From positions 9,500,935 to 9,564,934 of the forward strand of contig JACAXG010000007.1 in NCBI GenBank assembly GCA_018881555.1: a stretch of DNA of 64,000 nucleotides, written 5' to 3'. The notes beneath the pieces were generated by a model. It was not told the DNA's origin and made no database searches. It saw only the letters and a program-made list of their open reading frames with translations. Positions 34,101 through 46,537 of the stretch are shown in pieces (positions within the stretch are counted from its first letter, which is position 1; every line of letters begins with the position of its first letter). The stretch comes from Amblyornis subalaris. Taxonomy: Eukaryota; Chordata; Aves; Passeriformes; Ptilonorhynchidae. A program made the position numbers and the translations under genes.

Positions 34101-37100
34101 GACTGCCAGAAAGAAGTCAAGAAATAGAATTTATCTAGATTGAAAGAAGCAGAGTCTAGAGTCTGACCTCCACATGAAACAATGAAACAAAGCCTTGCAT
34201 TTTTTTGGATGCTCTTATGTATTGATTTGTAAGAAAACACAAGCAAAAGGTAAAAACTCTACTGCATTTATTCCAGTACATTAAAGAAATTGTGTTTAGA
34301 TGTAAAATTAAATGCTTCCATTGGGCAACAGTCCTGATTCCAGCTTTGCAAATTTATGGAAGTGTATTCTGGCTCACGTAAAACTACCCTGCTGAACCTC
34401 TGACAGATATACTCATATTTCTCCTCTTTTAAAGTTCATTCATATGAAAATATATCTCCAGTGAGACATGTTTATAAATTTAGGATCTTTCTCAGATGAG
34501 ACATGGCATCGCATTTTAAATTTGCACAAATAGTTTTCACAACGGTCTTTTGCATTTTTTTCCAATGAGTAAATATTCCTTGAGCTGAGCATTAGGTTTG
34601 CTCTGGATCCTGTGAAATGTTGCTCTGCATTTGCTTGTTGAAATCTGGTGTGCTACAACACACTTGAGTAATCTCTAGAGTTTATCAGGTTTTGCCCCAC
34701 TTGCCTGGACTGAGTATCTACAGAGTCCTTATCCAGACACAGAAGTGTTTTAGTTGTTTGCATACTGTACTTCTGCAGGATTTGGGGATTATTTACAGAG
34801 GTTTAGGGTCTTTAAATTCCGTGATTTTTGGGAGAGGCAACCCTCTGTAATTCTCAGAAATAAGTCACTCCTGTGAAACTAGGAGGANTGTTTTCACTTA
34901 ACTCCAGTGCTTTTTGTGTCTTAAAGCAACAACTTGTCCTCTCGCTGGTAAAGAAGGAATAGGATTTTTTTAATTTGGTAACACTCAGGTATAATTTGTT
35001 GCAGTCTTTTTCTAACAATTAAAGTCACCCAGTAACTACAGTTTGGTGTAACAGATAAAATGTTAGAGCCATGCAGTTTTGCAGGCCTGTCTTCTGGTAG
35101 AAGATTAGAAATCTGGTTCTCTTCAATGTGTATTTAAGAGCCTTCTTCAATGAGAGGAATTTTATTTTTCTTTTGGTTTAGATGTGCTTTCTTGGCCTCA
35201 CCTGTAAGGAGTGCTTGAGAGCTAGCAGCTGGCATACTATTACTATGGGCTATTTTTTAAAATATCGTGATATTCCCATTTTCTTACATTTATTCATTTC
35301 TCATATTAATTTTTTGCATTCTCTGGGATGCAAATTGCATGGCATGAAATGTAGTCACTGGGTTATTGCCACTAAGTTATTCGAGATGGTTTGATAGAGG
35401 ATTAACTCAGTGTGGCCAGTTTTCAGACACCTAAATCTTTAATATTCATTGCATAATTTTTTTTTCAAATACTTTCTTTGTATAATTTAACTCTAGCTAT
35501 GTCTAGACATATTTCCTGGATATGGCTAAACAATTTTGAAGGTAAATTATGACCTGGGTTTTTTTGCACTCTCACACAAACATGGTATCATTCTATTATA
35601 TATGTTAGAAGAAATGGGATCTGCAGACATCTGCAGTACAGTTTTCATCCAATTTGCAAACTTCTGCCCCTTTGTAAAATTAGTTATTTCCCGGAAATGT
35701 TTTCCAGTCATTTAACTTCCATTTACAATCAATTTGTGCAGTGCATCTGTGTAATACATTTATATTGTTTCCGCTTGTACTTATCAGTTCTAGTTTGAAA
35801 AAAAACTAGTAGGACCTCTCGCTTTATGTTTTGCTGTCTTCCGATTTTTAAAGTCCTCATTCTATTTGCCTTAAGGTCCTCTTGTATAAAGCCATTGCTT
35901 AACAAGTAACTGTTGTAGGATTTCCTTCTAAAGCACTTGTTTCTTTGCTTACAGAAAATTCTGTCTATACTCTGCTTTCTTGGAGGATTCTGTGGTGTTA
36001 GAGTCGTAGGATTATTTAGGTTGGAATTGACCTCTGAGATCGTCAAGTCCAACCTGTTCTGTTACCTTTCAGAAAAGGCAGCTGCCCACGTTAACACCTT
36101 GTCCTGTTCTCCGGTCGGCAGTTCCATTTGTACAGCAAATTCACCTGAACTTCAGAATGTTTGGTGGTTTTTTTTAGTATATTTTCAGACTTCTTTGCAG
36201 CATCATGTTCCATTGCCCTTGTTCAATCTGTTTCTGTTCTCTTTGTATACCAGCTCTTTCCCCTGCCTCTCTTGAGTAGATGGTTGAGGTGCTGTTCTCT
36301 TCCATGAGAGCAGCCTGACCAACCTGCAAATGGTAGGAGACAATGTCTTTATTTTGGGTGGGTGCTGCTTTGAAGAAGGACTCAGGTTTTGATATCTTAG
36401 TACTGGAAAATTTGAGGGCTTTTCAGTGCTTGGAGGGGAGAACTCAGATTTATGACTAAGATAATAACTTAAATAAAAGGGCTAGTAATATGTTGTCTTA
36501 AGTAATTTTTAAGAACTATGCTATTTCCTTTGTTATGAAAACCTTAGTCCACATACTTAACCAGATGGGGTTTTTCCGATAGTTTTTGTCACTATTTTAT
36601 ATTTTGTGTTATGACTAAAACCTTTGATTGCAGATGGTACTATTTGTTTAAGTGAACGTGGGAAGTTGTAGTGGCTTTTGTTATGTCTGACAGTTGTTTT
36701 TTTCCAGTCTTCTGATCAGGTAAAAGTTACTGAGGGTTTTCAAAAGCACTCCAAGAGTTACATGGATCAGTTGGTCACCATCTGACAGATTCATACTTAT
36801 TGGTATACTTTATACTTACACAGTTACCTTGTGTATGTGGGGCCTCCTCCTTAGTCACTTGTCCATAAAATGAAAAAACATTGCAGTGAGGTAAACTTTA
36901 TGATTTGGAGTGCTTCCCAAAAGGTATAAGACATTTGTCTTCACTAAATGAGATTTGCATTTCTTTCTAAATGTGCAATGTGCAGTGTTGGTTATATATT
37001 TTATAGAGTTTTTTTGTTTGGTTTTTATTTTAAATGCACTATTTCTTTTCTCACATCTGCATCTATAATACTCTGAGCTACTGATGATTTGAGTCGTACC

Positions 37101-40100
37101 CTGGTTTTAAAAAAATAATAATAAAAAAATCCCTCATTCTTCTTTCAGAATGCTGGAATTTTGAAAAGTTTAAATACTTGCAGCAAACCATGGATTTTTT
37201 ACCATTCATTTTCAAGGCCAGGCTGTCCAGATGCAGTCTGTTCCAGCATGTCTGCAACTTAAACTTTAAACCATTTAGATACCAGAAATAGGCAAGCTGA
37301 AGCAGAAAGCTTGTTTTGGGCTGCATTACCTATTTTTTGATACTGTCAGCCAGGCCACCGCTGCAGAGCATAAGCTCAAGAATTTTTTTGTGGCTTTTTC
37401 ATCTTCAGCGTGCTGTCTGCCAAGCTCAGGGCAAGGAACAGGTTCACATTGGAGGCAAGTCCCTGTAGGTCTGAAGGATTTCCCGTGGTACCAGGAGTCT
37501 ACCAAGCGAGGAGTTTACTAAGCAGTGCCCTTGCAAAGGTAGGGCATACCCGTGGATTGGGACAGCTGGTTAGTGAGGTCCCTGCAGGAGAATGCTAATG
37601 TGCTTGGGATACATTTGCCTTTCCTTTCTTCACTCTTGACTGATTGTTAAATGAATTATGAAACCCATTTTTCATTAAATCACAGATCCAAAATTTCACA
37701 GCTGTTATGACTGATTTCAGTTGGAGACAGTATTCCTTCTGGACCAACAGGTTCTTGTTAAGATGGAATCTCTTTTAGCTGAAACCAAACTAAACTTTGA
37801 TGGCTTCCTGCTGTGGGTGGAAGGTTTGCTTTGGAGTTTTAGGCCTTATTTCTATGCTTGGACGTATGAAACTCTATTCTAGCCTGCATTGTCATTCTAT
37901 ATTTGCTAATTTGATTACTCTGCTTTTCAAAGGGACAGGAGAAGGTTTTTTGTATTTTTTTATCAAGTTCCAGTGGATAGGATGGTTGCCCCTTAGAACA
38001 TACACAGAATGGCAATCCTTCCCCAATGAGATTTAATTTATCGATGTGTCCAGCATAAACTATTATGTGAAAGTTCAAATGGCCTCACTTAACAATAGGA
38101 TTTTAAAAATGTGGGACTGAAAAGCAAACTGCCCAAGACTATTTAACATTTTTGTCCTTCTCTGAAACAATGTATATCTCTTGAGTAATAGATTTTGTAA
38201 TAAATGTTGAGCTGCCTATGCATCATCCCTCACAGAACATATTAAAAAAAAGTGTATATGGCACAGCAAATGTGAAAACAGCGTTCCTTTCTTTCCAGAC
38301 AAACTTTCCTAGCAAACAGTCTGTGACAAATTCCTGATGGTTTCTTCAGGTAAATTTTCTAGAATAAAGAGTTGTTTTCAGCCACATTCTAGAGAATGAA
38401 GTATTCAAAGATTGTTGTCTATTTTTTCTTTTTTCCCTTTCCTTTTGCTTGTTTTTTTTTCTGCCACCCAGAGTTAAGCAGACAATATTTCCTGAAATTG
38501 TGATTGAGTAAGACAGTTCTGGCTGACAAATTCACAGTAGTGGAGCATTTGGCAGGTTATTTATTTGTCTCTCAGGCTGGATGTACCTGACTGTGCAAGT
38601 GATACATGGAAGTGCTGTGGGCAGATGCAGTGGCGAGAGTGTAATGGGCAAGGTGGTGGTCGCTTAAGTACCACGGACAGGGGCCCCTCCACACATTTCC
38701 AGACCATCCGTGTATCAACAGGTGGGACTTCCAGCAGCATGGCTTCATCTGTCAGGAGTTTTGTATGTGGGCACTTCAGCACAGCCGTGATCCTTTTGCA
38801 GGCATCAGTGCATGTGATTCTTCATCACTTGGTACTTTTGAAAGAGCTGTTTTTCTGTGAATCCATGTCCTAAAGCTCTTGATATTCCACGGCGTGTGCC
38901 ATTGTACCAGACGTCCTCCATTTCACAGAAGGCTTGTGTGCGTACTTACTCATCAGAGGCTCCTCATGGTGTCTAAGACTTAATTGTTTCCTCTTAGGTG
39001 TTCTTCATCTGACTTGAGAAAATTTCAAAGACAAACTATGAGGGCATTAATAATGAAAAAGTTGACTTTCCTTGTTTAATATTTCATGGATTAAATTTCA
39101 ACTCTTCCTAACTTTATTCCTGTTGTAGTATTGAAATACTTTCTGAGTCAGTTTTGTACATGTGGAAAGAGATGGCATTGTTTTGTCAGCAGAATCAAAT
39201 AAAATGGTTCTCTTTTTACTATATGGGGAAATTCTAGTCAGGACACCTAATTCTAAAGAATATCAAAATGGACCAGTCAATGAAACCATTTCATGAGTTG
39301 GCTGGTGAATTACTTCTGCCAAACGAAGTTTAGGTTGTATCATACATAGGTCAATTGGCATCATCTGCTTACTTCNAAAGTGGCAATGTGATGTAACCCA
39401 CTGACATTGTCCAATACGTTTAGTGCTGCTTATGTAATCCAAGCAGGAAATTTGGAAAGGCAGTATAAGAATCTGTATTTGAGCATTGGATCGATGCATC
39501 AAGCATTTGCTTTTCTAACTTCACTTTTCTTCCTTTTCTAAATTTTCTTTCTAGCTTGTCTTGGGTGTTTAATTGTCTTTATTTTAATTGAATACAACTT
39601 TCTAACACCTAGGCATGGATCAATTTTTACTGTTTTAATCTGGGGCAGAATAGTCTGAAGGAGGTTCTGTAAAACTTTTTGCAAGGATCTTTTTCAACCT
39701 TCCCAGTCTTCCCAAAGGGTATTTCTTTCAGTTTATTTGAACAAAGAGCTCATATATGATAGGAACTACTAGTGATTGCAGGTTTCACTCTCTAATATAG
39801 CTTACTCTGCAACTAGTCTCCTGTCTACGCAAATCCATAGTTGAATCTTCCCTGAGGGATGGACTGTGCTCCTCTAGACTCTTCAGGAACTGCTGTTTAA
39901 AAGAATGGAAAACTTCTCTTGCCTAATGGACTGAATTGAGATTTCTTGACTGTTTAAGGAGGTGGCTGATTAAGACCACAGAGGCACCTCCTTAGGTGGT
40001 CGTTTCTTCATCAGAGCACAGAAGTGTGCTTTTTACAGAGGGTCCTTTGAGCCTGTTCCTGTGTTCCTTGTTAAGCAGCTAATGTGGTGTCCCTCCTTTG

Positions 40101-43100
40101 GCTCACTTGGAACTTGCGAAGTTTCTTTTGGACATGCTTCATTTTTTCTGCTGGAACTGGCGCATCACTGCTATTAACTGGTTCTCTTCCTTCCTAAGTG
40201 AAGTGATGGCTGAAGCCCAAGCTCTGCTACTTCATGTGTTGACAGTTCCAATACTTGGAATTATGCAGAGGCATACGGATCCTCAGTCCTGGTAACTATA
40301 TGGCAGGACATGGCAGTTATGGAAAGAGAATTTTGAAAGTCGAGCCAGCCTTCTTTCTCCTTGCCAGTTGTTGTGAAAATATATTTGGATAGCTGTAAAA
40401 ACAATGCCTAAGCAGGGAAAAGCCTTTCCCTATATAGGGAAGTTTGTGTATTGATAAATACTTAATTTCTGAACATAGCATTTATTTTCCCTAGAACTTC
40501 ATTTTATAATCTACTGCTTGGACGAATACATTATTTATTGAGAACATCTGCTTTGAAAAGCTTAGATTTTTTTATATAACTGTATCGTAAGAACTAGCTA
40601 AGCACATAGGCAAAATTATATGTGTGAAGAGGAGTCTAGCCACTACTTTTAATTTCATAGTTGGCTAAGTCAGTAAAATAAAAAGCAGCCTTAACAGTTT
40701 TATGAGAAAAGTAGGAGTAAAATCAAATGCTGTTTGCTTTCACAGCCATTTGAATCTAGTAGTAAAGATGATGAAATGGAAATTTGATGAGATACCAACA
40801 TCCCAGAATCATGTTGTATCATGCTGAAGCTGTGATGGCAGCAATAATTCTCAGCTTTCTGTCAGCAGATGTGTGCAGAAGATGATTTTTTTTTTTTTCC
40901 CAGAGGAAGAAAAACAGACTGCTTTTTCTCCCTATATATATATATGCTTATTCCTCTGAGATCTGGAATGTATTTGTTATTACCCTGAGTGTGAAACTCC
41001 TTACAGCGGGTTTTTTACTTTCTGTATCTTCACAAAAGATATCTTCACATGGCAACAAAAATCATGACATATTTCAAGGATGTTGAGATACTGTAAATAT
41101 AGCAAAAAGCTTGGGTTGCATTTGTAAGCCTAGTAGAACTAGCAGTTAGAGTTATATGCCATTTGAAGACAGCACAGAATTTAAGTAAAATATCACTGAG
41201 TATGGAAAAAAGGTCAATATTCAGTTTAAGTAGGATTAATACGATAGAAGAGTCTTCTTTGGGTAAATGACTTCCTAGCCTATAAGGAGTCCAGCAATTG
41301 TAGAATAAGCTTCCTCTTAAAAGCTCTGGTCTTGCGTTCAGTCATCTCTCTGAAATGTAGTCTCAAGTTGCTTTGGCCTTGATATTTTTTTTTTTTTAAA
41401 TAATTTTTATTTTGTTTTGTGGTTTGTGTCTTCTTTGGTAGGACACCCATTATTTGCAACAGTAGCTTTGCCAAATGGGTATGTAATTCTGTAGAACCTC
41501 TGGACTGTACAATAAAGTGAAGAAACAGGACTGTTAAATTGGCTGGGGAGGAGATTTCTATTNAGAACATTAATTTTTCTGTGGCTTTCCAAATAATGTG
41601 GATTCCTGGAGTTGGGAGTACATGTCCATAGATAAAGCTGTAGCACGCAGAGGACAGGAAAAATAAGAAAACAACGGAGAAAAAGCAGGAGAAGAGCTAG
41701 AGTATAACAGCAGCAAAGGACAAGTGAGTGATTTTTCCATTTCAATCTTTATCCCTTTGTTCTTTTATTTTGAGTTTCATGGTCTTCTTGTTTTCCAATT
41801 GTCACAAAATTTATAGTATTAGAAGCAAATTAAAGAAAGCCACAAACCCTGGCCTTTTAGTATATTGTACAACAAGATTAGTCTAGAACTGCAGGAACTA
41901 TCCTGAGTTACCAATATTTGACTTGCATTGATTCATTCCTTTGTTTCCCTTTTTTTTNAAAAAAAACTTTCCTGGTAAAACACATAACAGAAAGAAACTT
42001 CCAATTTTTAATTTCACTCAGTTGATTAGTAATGAAGCTGGGTTTTTAAACTTTCCTGGAAGACAGTTAATTGTGACTGATTCTTAATGACCTACATAGG
42101 GGTTAAAAATGCAGGAGGAAACTTAATCTGGTATTTGCTTATAGTGGATTAGTGCTGTAGTGTTGGGGTGAAACATATGTGTCTGTGTGTATGTATATAG
42201 TGGTTTGTGCTTTTAAAGAACAAGCTTGACTTCGAGCAAAGTCAACTGAAATGCATTTCAAGTACAGTATTTACTACAGGTGGAGCTGCTGGTGCCACCT
42301 ATACATAAGGTTGTGTGACCCTTTACGTTTTAAGGCTTAACTCTTAGTTACTTGAACTTTTGCCAAAGTTCAGTTCAGACAGATTTTTCCATGCCAGATA
42401 TCTGCTTTGGGTTGAATTTTTTGAAAGTTTCAGCCAAAGCAGTTCTGTTCCAAGAATCAGGCTAGTGAAAAGTATGCTATTTTGCTTGTGTGAGAATATT
42501 CTGGTGTCTTTCTTTGATGCTCCAGTGCCCCCAAGCTCTAAAGCAAGGATTTGAAATTTGGCAATAGTTCAGCCTTTGTGTTGAGGATGTGCCTCTTGCC
42601 TCCCTGTAAAAATCCACCCAAATTTCCAGAACGGTTTACAAGGCTTTGAAAGATTGCCATTTGCATGGGCTTAATAGGAATTTCTTAAAACTTCACAGTA
42701 AGCTTCCTTTAGATTCTGCTCACACTGGGAATGCTCCAGGCAGAGTAGAGCTGCATATTTCATCCCACTTCTGCTAGGAATTGTGACGGTTGGGTCTGGG
42801 TGCTGACATTGAGCTAAGAGTGGGCAGCATTGTGTCTTGTATCACCCCTGCCTATTCCCATGTCCTGTTCCTTCTCCCTGGTGACGGACCTGGGCCCTCT
42901 GGAAAAAGCAGCTGTCTCACTCATCTGAAANAGCATGACAGATCTGGAGGAGAAGAATTTAGGAGCGTGTGTGTGTGTCTGGTTTATACCATTCCTTTGG
43001 TCACAGAAAATGTGTGTATCATACTGGCAAAATATGACTTCCTTTTCTGCTGGATGTTCAGTTAGGTTTTGTTGCATTTAAACTTCAGTAGTTGAGTGTG

Positions 43101-45982
43101 TGACAAGTTTTTACTGAACTATGGAGGCATGAATTTTAAAAAAAAGGTTAGACTTAAATGTCACAGTGCAGGAATTTTATTTACAGGGCAGAAATCAGGA
43201 GCTCCCTTTTTTCAAAAGTTTAACTCTAACTCTGACCTCTTGCATTTAGTTCGTTTTACAGCCTCCAACTTCATCACAAGTGTTGTGTGCTTTGTCCAAG
43301 AGGCAACTGTTTGAAAGGGATGTGTTTTGAGGATGAGTCCAGAATTTGTACAGTAAAGGTTGTGTATTCATCTGTTACAGAAGTTGAACAATGTGGAGTG
43401 AGTGAAGCCGAGATTTTGGGAATAAGAGATTTGGGATTTTTGTGGCTAAGACAGTTGAATGGTGCTTGATGAATTGTGTGCTGTCTGTGCTTAGCTGTGG
43501 TGTTTCTTCATGATGCACTCAAATGACTGTTCCTAGGTGTCTCCTCAGACCGTGTTGTTCGAGTGCCTGGTTTGAGAACTTGTATACATTTGCAGAAATG
43601 CAGAACTGCAAGTGAACTCAGTGGGAGCTAAACCTCCTGTAAAATCCTGTATTTCACTAAGGACAGTAAAAAATGGCTGAGAGTACGTGAAATTTGACAT
43701 CTGGAGCCAGGGAGCCTTTTAGTCTGATTAATCCCATGCCTCAGTTGCCAGTTTTACAGGTGAAGAAATTACTTGTCCTGTCTCTGTAGAAAGGCTTGGG
43801 AACAAATTGGTTGCCTTTGTAACAGACTGGAAAATAACATATTGTAAATAAAGCATATAAACACCTCCCTTGATCAGGGATGAAACAAAGCATTGAAAAA
43901 TATGCAATGCTTTTATTTTTGGTACCTTTTTTTTTACTGTGTTAACTGATCTGTTTCATACTGATCCAAGCCTAAAAATACCATAGCTCTGGAACTCAAA
44001 TTTTCCACTCTGAATTAGCAGTTAAAATTTGTAAACTCTGAGAATAATATTAAAATGCAAGTTTGATCAGCAATAACCTTTTAATTCTCTTCAAAGTTAT
44101 AGTCACTTGACCTTAATAGTAGTTGAATAAAATATTAGTAGGATCCTTATCCTCTATTCACTGTGGAGATGGAAAGCATCCTTGCTCAAGCTGTTTACTG
44201 CCACCTCACCAAGATAAATTTCCCCTTTCTAAAGCTGCTTCAACAGGACATCTTTTTTTCATCCCTTTGTAAAGTCAGCCATTACCTGAAGTTTCCTATG
44301 CAGAACAAAAAAGATTTTGTGGGGTTTTTGAAAGGGACAGGGCTACAACAAATAAGTGACTGTGTTTGTGGAAGTGTCTAGCTACTGGAGTGAAATGATT
44401 TGCTGCTAAGGTTTAGTGAATTTAATGCTTTGGAAATAATTTGTTGGAGAGTCTGCAGCAGTGGAGAGTTTTGGGTTGTGGTTTTGGTTTTTTTTTCTTC
44501 TTTCTTTTAAGGTGGAGGTGTAAAAGATTTTTGTGTTTGCTTCTTTAAGCTTAAAGNAGTCATGAAACTTTTTTACCTGTTTCTTGGATCATTTTCTCAG
44601 AGTGTTTGCTGCCTCTGAACCAGTAGCTCTCAGATGGGTCTTTTGAAAGCTTCAGCATAAACAAGGCATTTGACAGGATGTGTGTCATGCAGTATTTTCA
44701 GGAGAAGGATGGGAATTTTGAGCTGCTCAAAGCACATGCGTTTTCCTTAGAGGAACTCAGCTGCTAAGAACAGCGGTCTTACTTGCTTAGCTGTGTGAAA
44801 TCCACTTGGTAATGGACGATTGTTTTGTGTTTTGGTTTTTTTCCCTCCCAAGAATTCTGTTTACTTGTGTGTTCTTCTATATGTGTTTTGAGCTTTGCTT
44901 TGAAGTTGGGCAGCTAGCTTTAAACAAAAGCCATGCTCTGCATAGCATCTAGTTTGATTTCAGCAATCTGATGTGTCAGTGATGTGGTTTAGAGTTAACA
45001 AAATGCTATTCTTTGCTTGCTTTGACATTGGTTTGTGTAGGATTAAAATTAAAAAGGAAAAAATAATCATATGACACTGAGTATGTTGTATAAAAGCCAA
45101 GTCAAAATGTGATTAGAATGTGATTAAATGGCTGTGCAGCAATTATTAATTGGCCAGGCATCTGTCTTGATACATAAGAGAGATGAAGTTTGAGGTATCC
45201 TATATTTTTTGCTCTGTCACCTTCCTTTTTTTCCTCCCCAGCCCGCCTAATAATCTAAGGAATTTCTGAAAACCCAGACTTTGTGTGCATTTAGTTTCCT
45301 ACCTATGTCATTCTAGTACATTGTAGTTCAGAGTGCCTAGGTAAAAAAAATTTAAGATGCATGTTTCCTTGTCATCTTTGAGCAGTGTGCTTCAGTAATA
45401 AGATCCAAATACTACTGCTCATACTTTCTTGAATTTATACTGAAGTCTGTCTTCTTTTATGTTGATTTTTATTTTATTTTAACCTTTATTTTAAGGTTAG
45501 GGCACAAAATGAAGAGTAGATTCTGACAGGCAAAAGCAAACACAACTGCAGACAACCAAATTAATTTGTATCCAATTTCATCAGCAGTAAATGAGCAATG
45601 AGTATTCAACTATGCTATTTCAAATTAATTTGGAAAATAACTAAAATCTGATTTACAAGACTGCTTTATTAAAGAGGTTTAATATGTGATCATTTATATT
45701 AACATGTTATCTGTTTCTGACTGTTTTGCTTTTCTGTCTTGTTTCTNGCAGCAACTGGAATTAGTGGAACCCAGCGGCTGGATTCACGTTCCTTTAACAG
45801 ATACTCACAAGAAGCCCATTCGCACCTTTATGATCCAGATTGCTGTTCTAGCTAATCACCAGAATGGAAGAGACACTCACATGAGGCAAATCAAAGTGTA
45901 CACCCCAGTGGAAGAGAGCTCCATTGGTAAATTTCCCAGATGTACAACAATTGATTTCATGATGTATCGCTCCATCAGATAA
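19066..45982 (+). CDS. ANAPC10: ANAPC10 (APC10/DOC1), complete coding region in four exons
   Basis: ANAPC10 is a core subunit of the anaphase-promoting complex, the nuclear and cytoplasmic E3 ligase that ubiquitinates cyclins and securin. It forms the D-box receptor together with CDC20 or CDH1. Exons 19066-19180, 20492-20582, 21358-21478 and 45752-45982 join to 558 nt, giving 185 residues plus stop, the usual length. The product is a single DOC domain (about residues 2-162) of jelly-roll type: [17 protein letters not shown] in strand 1, and the conserved [15 protein letters not shown] loop at 147-161. The C-terminus RSIR keeps the IR tail that docks on a TPR subunit (CDC27 in known complexes). 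All borders are GT-AG with matching phases. Confidence 0.98.
19181..20491 (+). other. ANAPC10 intron 2
   Basis: 1.3 kb of AT-rich unique sequence. No repeat or exon recognised. Confidence 0.8.
20492..20582 (+). CDS. ANAPC10: ANAPC10 coding exon 2
   Basis: Codes for G39(split)-R69(split), [20 protein letters not shown] then QPHLVNIQF. Acceptor AG at 20490-20491, donor GTATTA at 20583. First strands of the DOC domain. Confidence 0.97.
20583..21357 (+). other. ANAPC10 intron 3
   Basis: 775 bp. Contains a 160-codon antisense open frame (20722-21204) with no recognisable domain and no splice logic; I treat it as chance. Confidence 0.8.
21358..21478 (+). CDS. ANAPC10: ANAPC10 coding exon 3
   Basis: Codes for R69(split)-R109: [20 protein letters not shown] to [10 protein letters not shown]. 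Acceptor CAG ends at 21357 after a pyrimidine-rich tract, donor GTAGGT at 21479. Without splicing the frame runs a few codons into the intron and stops. Confidence 0.97.
24356..24381. repeat. (TTTG)n microsatellite
   Basis: Five consecutive TTTG-type units in ANAPC10 intron 4. Confidence 0.75.
26285..26476 (-). mobile_element. CR1 fragment, minus strand
   Basis: Plus-strand text reads GAATTTCTTCCTAATGTCTAA, then AAAGCCGTTCCCCCTTGTCC, TTCTTGTAGGCTCCCTTAGG and TACTGGAAGGCC. This is the antisense of the CR1 3' region. The octamer tail itself is not clear, so the 3' end is eroded or the copy is internal. Confidence 0.85.
27886..27928. repeat. Imperfect (CA)n microsatellite
   Basis: ACACACGCACACACAAACCC and onward: alternating CA with CG and AA interruptions, about 43 bp. 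Confidence 0.8.
29232..29237 (-). terminator. Poly(A) signal AATAAA for the antisense candidate
   Basis: AATAAA lies about 250 nt after the TAA of exon B. Some 30-60 nt further on there is GTTGTGTCTTTCACTGTTGC and a T-run, the expected GU/U-rich downstream element. This gives a 3' UTR of about 270 nt. Confidence 0.45.
29485..30193 (-). CDS. Unassigned two-exon candidate, 61 codons, antisense in ANAPC10 intron 4
   Basis: Seen: exon A 30193-30136 opens at an ATG in strong context (CACAATGG) and ends at a consensus donor CAG|GTAAAA. Exon B 29612-29485 follows a good acceptor (CTCTTTTTCCTGCAG) and runs in frame to TAA at 29487-29485. The phases match: the G left by exon A plus AA of exon B makes a Glu codon. 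The product begins [10 protein letters not shown], has [11 protein letters not shown] in the middle and ends TTIHYMVA, with two Trp and three Cys. A poly(A) signal and a GU/U-rich element lie downstream. I recognise no family, transmembrane segment or clear signal peptide. Exon B could instead end a longer gene with exons further right, or belong to a non-coding antisense transcript. Inferred, not established. Confidence 0.35.
36003..36066 (-). mobile_element. CR1 3'-end fragment, minus strand
   Basis: GTCGTAGGATTATTTAGGTT, then GGAATTGACCTCTGAGATCG and TCAAGTCCAACC: the antisense CR1 3' end, where the consensus opens with a hepta/octamer and then GGTTGGAA. Confidence 0.78.
40932..40946. repeat. 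Short (TA)n tract
   Basis: About seven TA units in ANAPC10 intron 4. Confidence 0.6.
45752..45982 (+). CDS. ANAPC10: ANAPC10 terminal coding exon
   Basis: Codes for Q110-R185 and the stop at 45980-45982. Contains [24 protein letters not shown] and the final MMYRSIR. The acceptor CAG at 45749-45751 has an ambiguous base at 45747 within its pyrimidine tract. Two poly(A) signals follow. Confidence 0.97.
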   Translation, partial: QLELVEPSGWIHVPLTDTHKKPIRTFMIQIAVLANHQNGRDTHMRQIKVYTPVEESSIGKFPRCTTIDFMMYRSIR

Positions 45983-45999
45983 AATTCCTAATGGGAAAT

Positions 46000-46005
46000 A
46001 ATAAA
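46000..46005 (+). terminator. ANAPC10: ANAPC10 proximal poly(A) signal
   Basis: AATAAA only 18 nt after the stop codon. Use of this signal would leave an extremely short 3' UTR. Confidence 0.5.
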
Positions 46006-46111
46006 GGCATTTTTACATGACAGTATCATTGCTGAAGTATTCAGATACTTGAAGAGCAGGGTTTACTTCAGTGTAATTATATCTTTATGTTTATACTTTG
46101 TAGAATTTTGA

Positions 46112-46117
46112 AATAAA
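46112..46117 (+). terminator. ANAPC10: ANAPC10 second poly(A) signal
   Basis: AATAAA 130 nt after the stop, followed at about 46130-46165 by a TG/T-rich stretch (TTGTAGTCTGTAATTTTGTG) that fits a downstream element. The more likely main cleavage region is about 46135. Confidence 0.65.
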
Positions 46118-46537
46118 GATAATCTTGTGTTACATTATATTGTAGTCTGTAATTTTGTGTTTCTTTTCCTAGAAGTCTGAGTGCTCTTGTACTATCTGAG
46201 AGGGGAAAANACAATCCAGGCTCTCTTAAAAGAATGTATTTGACTGGGAATCAATAATTGATTTGATGTAATACAGGTATTTTGAGGNGTGATTTCTTCC
46301 CCTAATGATCATGCATGGAAATAGTTTGTTCTGTAGTGTTACTGTTCGTTCCTCTACCTAAATGTTGCTCTTTTTAAAGAAGTTCATTCTTCTTGAACAG
46401 ACGTGATTTAGAGATATTACCAGTAGTATTTTCCCATCACTGCTTATGCTAATGTGTTGTATTCTTTTCTCTAGAGGGTTGTTTCTGCTTAGTGGCTGTG
46501 TGCATGGATTTAGCCTTCTTTGTAACTGCAAAGTACN

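Larger units (their letters stand above)
21479..45751 (+). other. ANAPC10 intron 4 (24.3 kb)
   Basis: By far the longest intron of the gene. It holds two CR1 fragments in minus orientation, several simple repeats, and the antisense two-exon candidate at 29.2-30.2 kb. The remainder is AT-rich DNA in which I recognise no gene. Confidence 0.85.
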
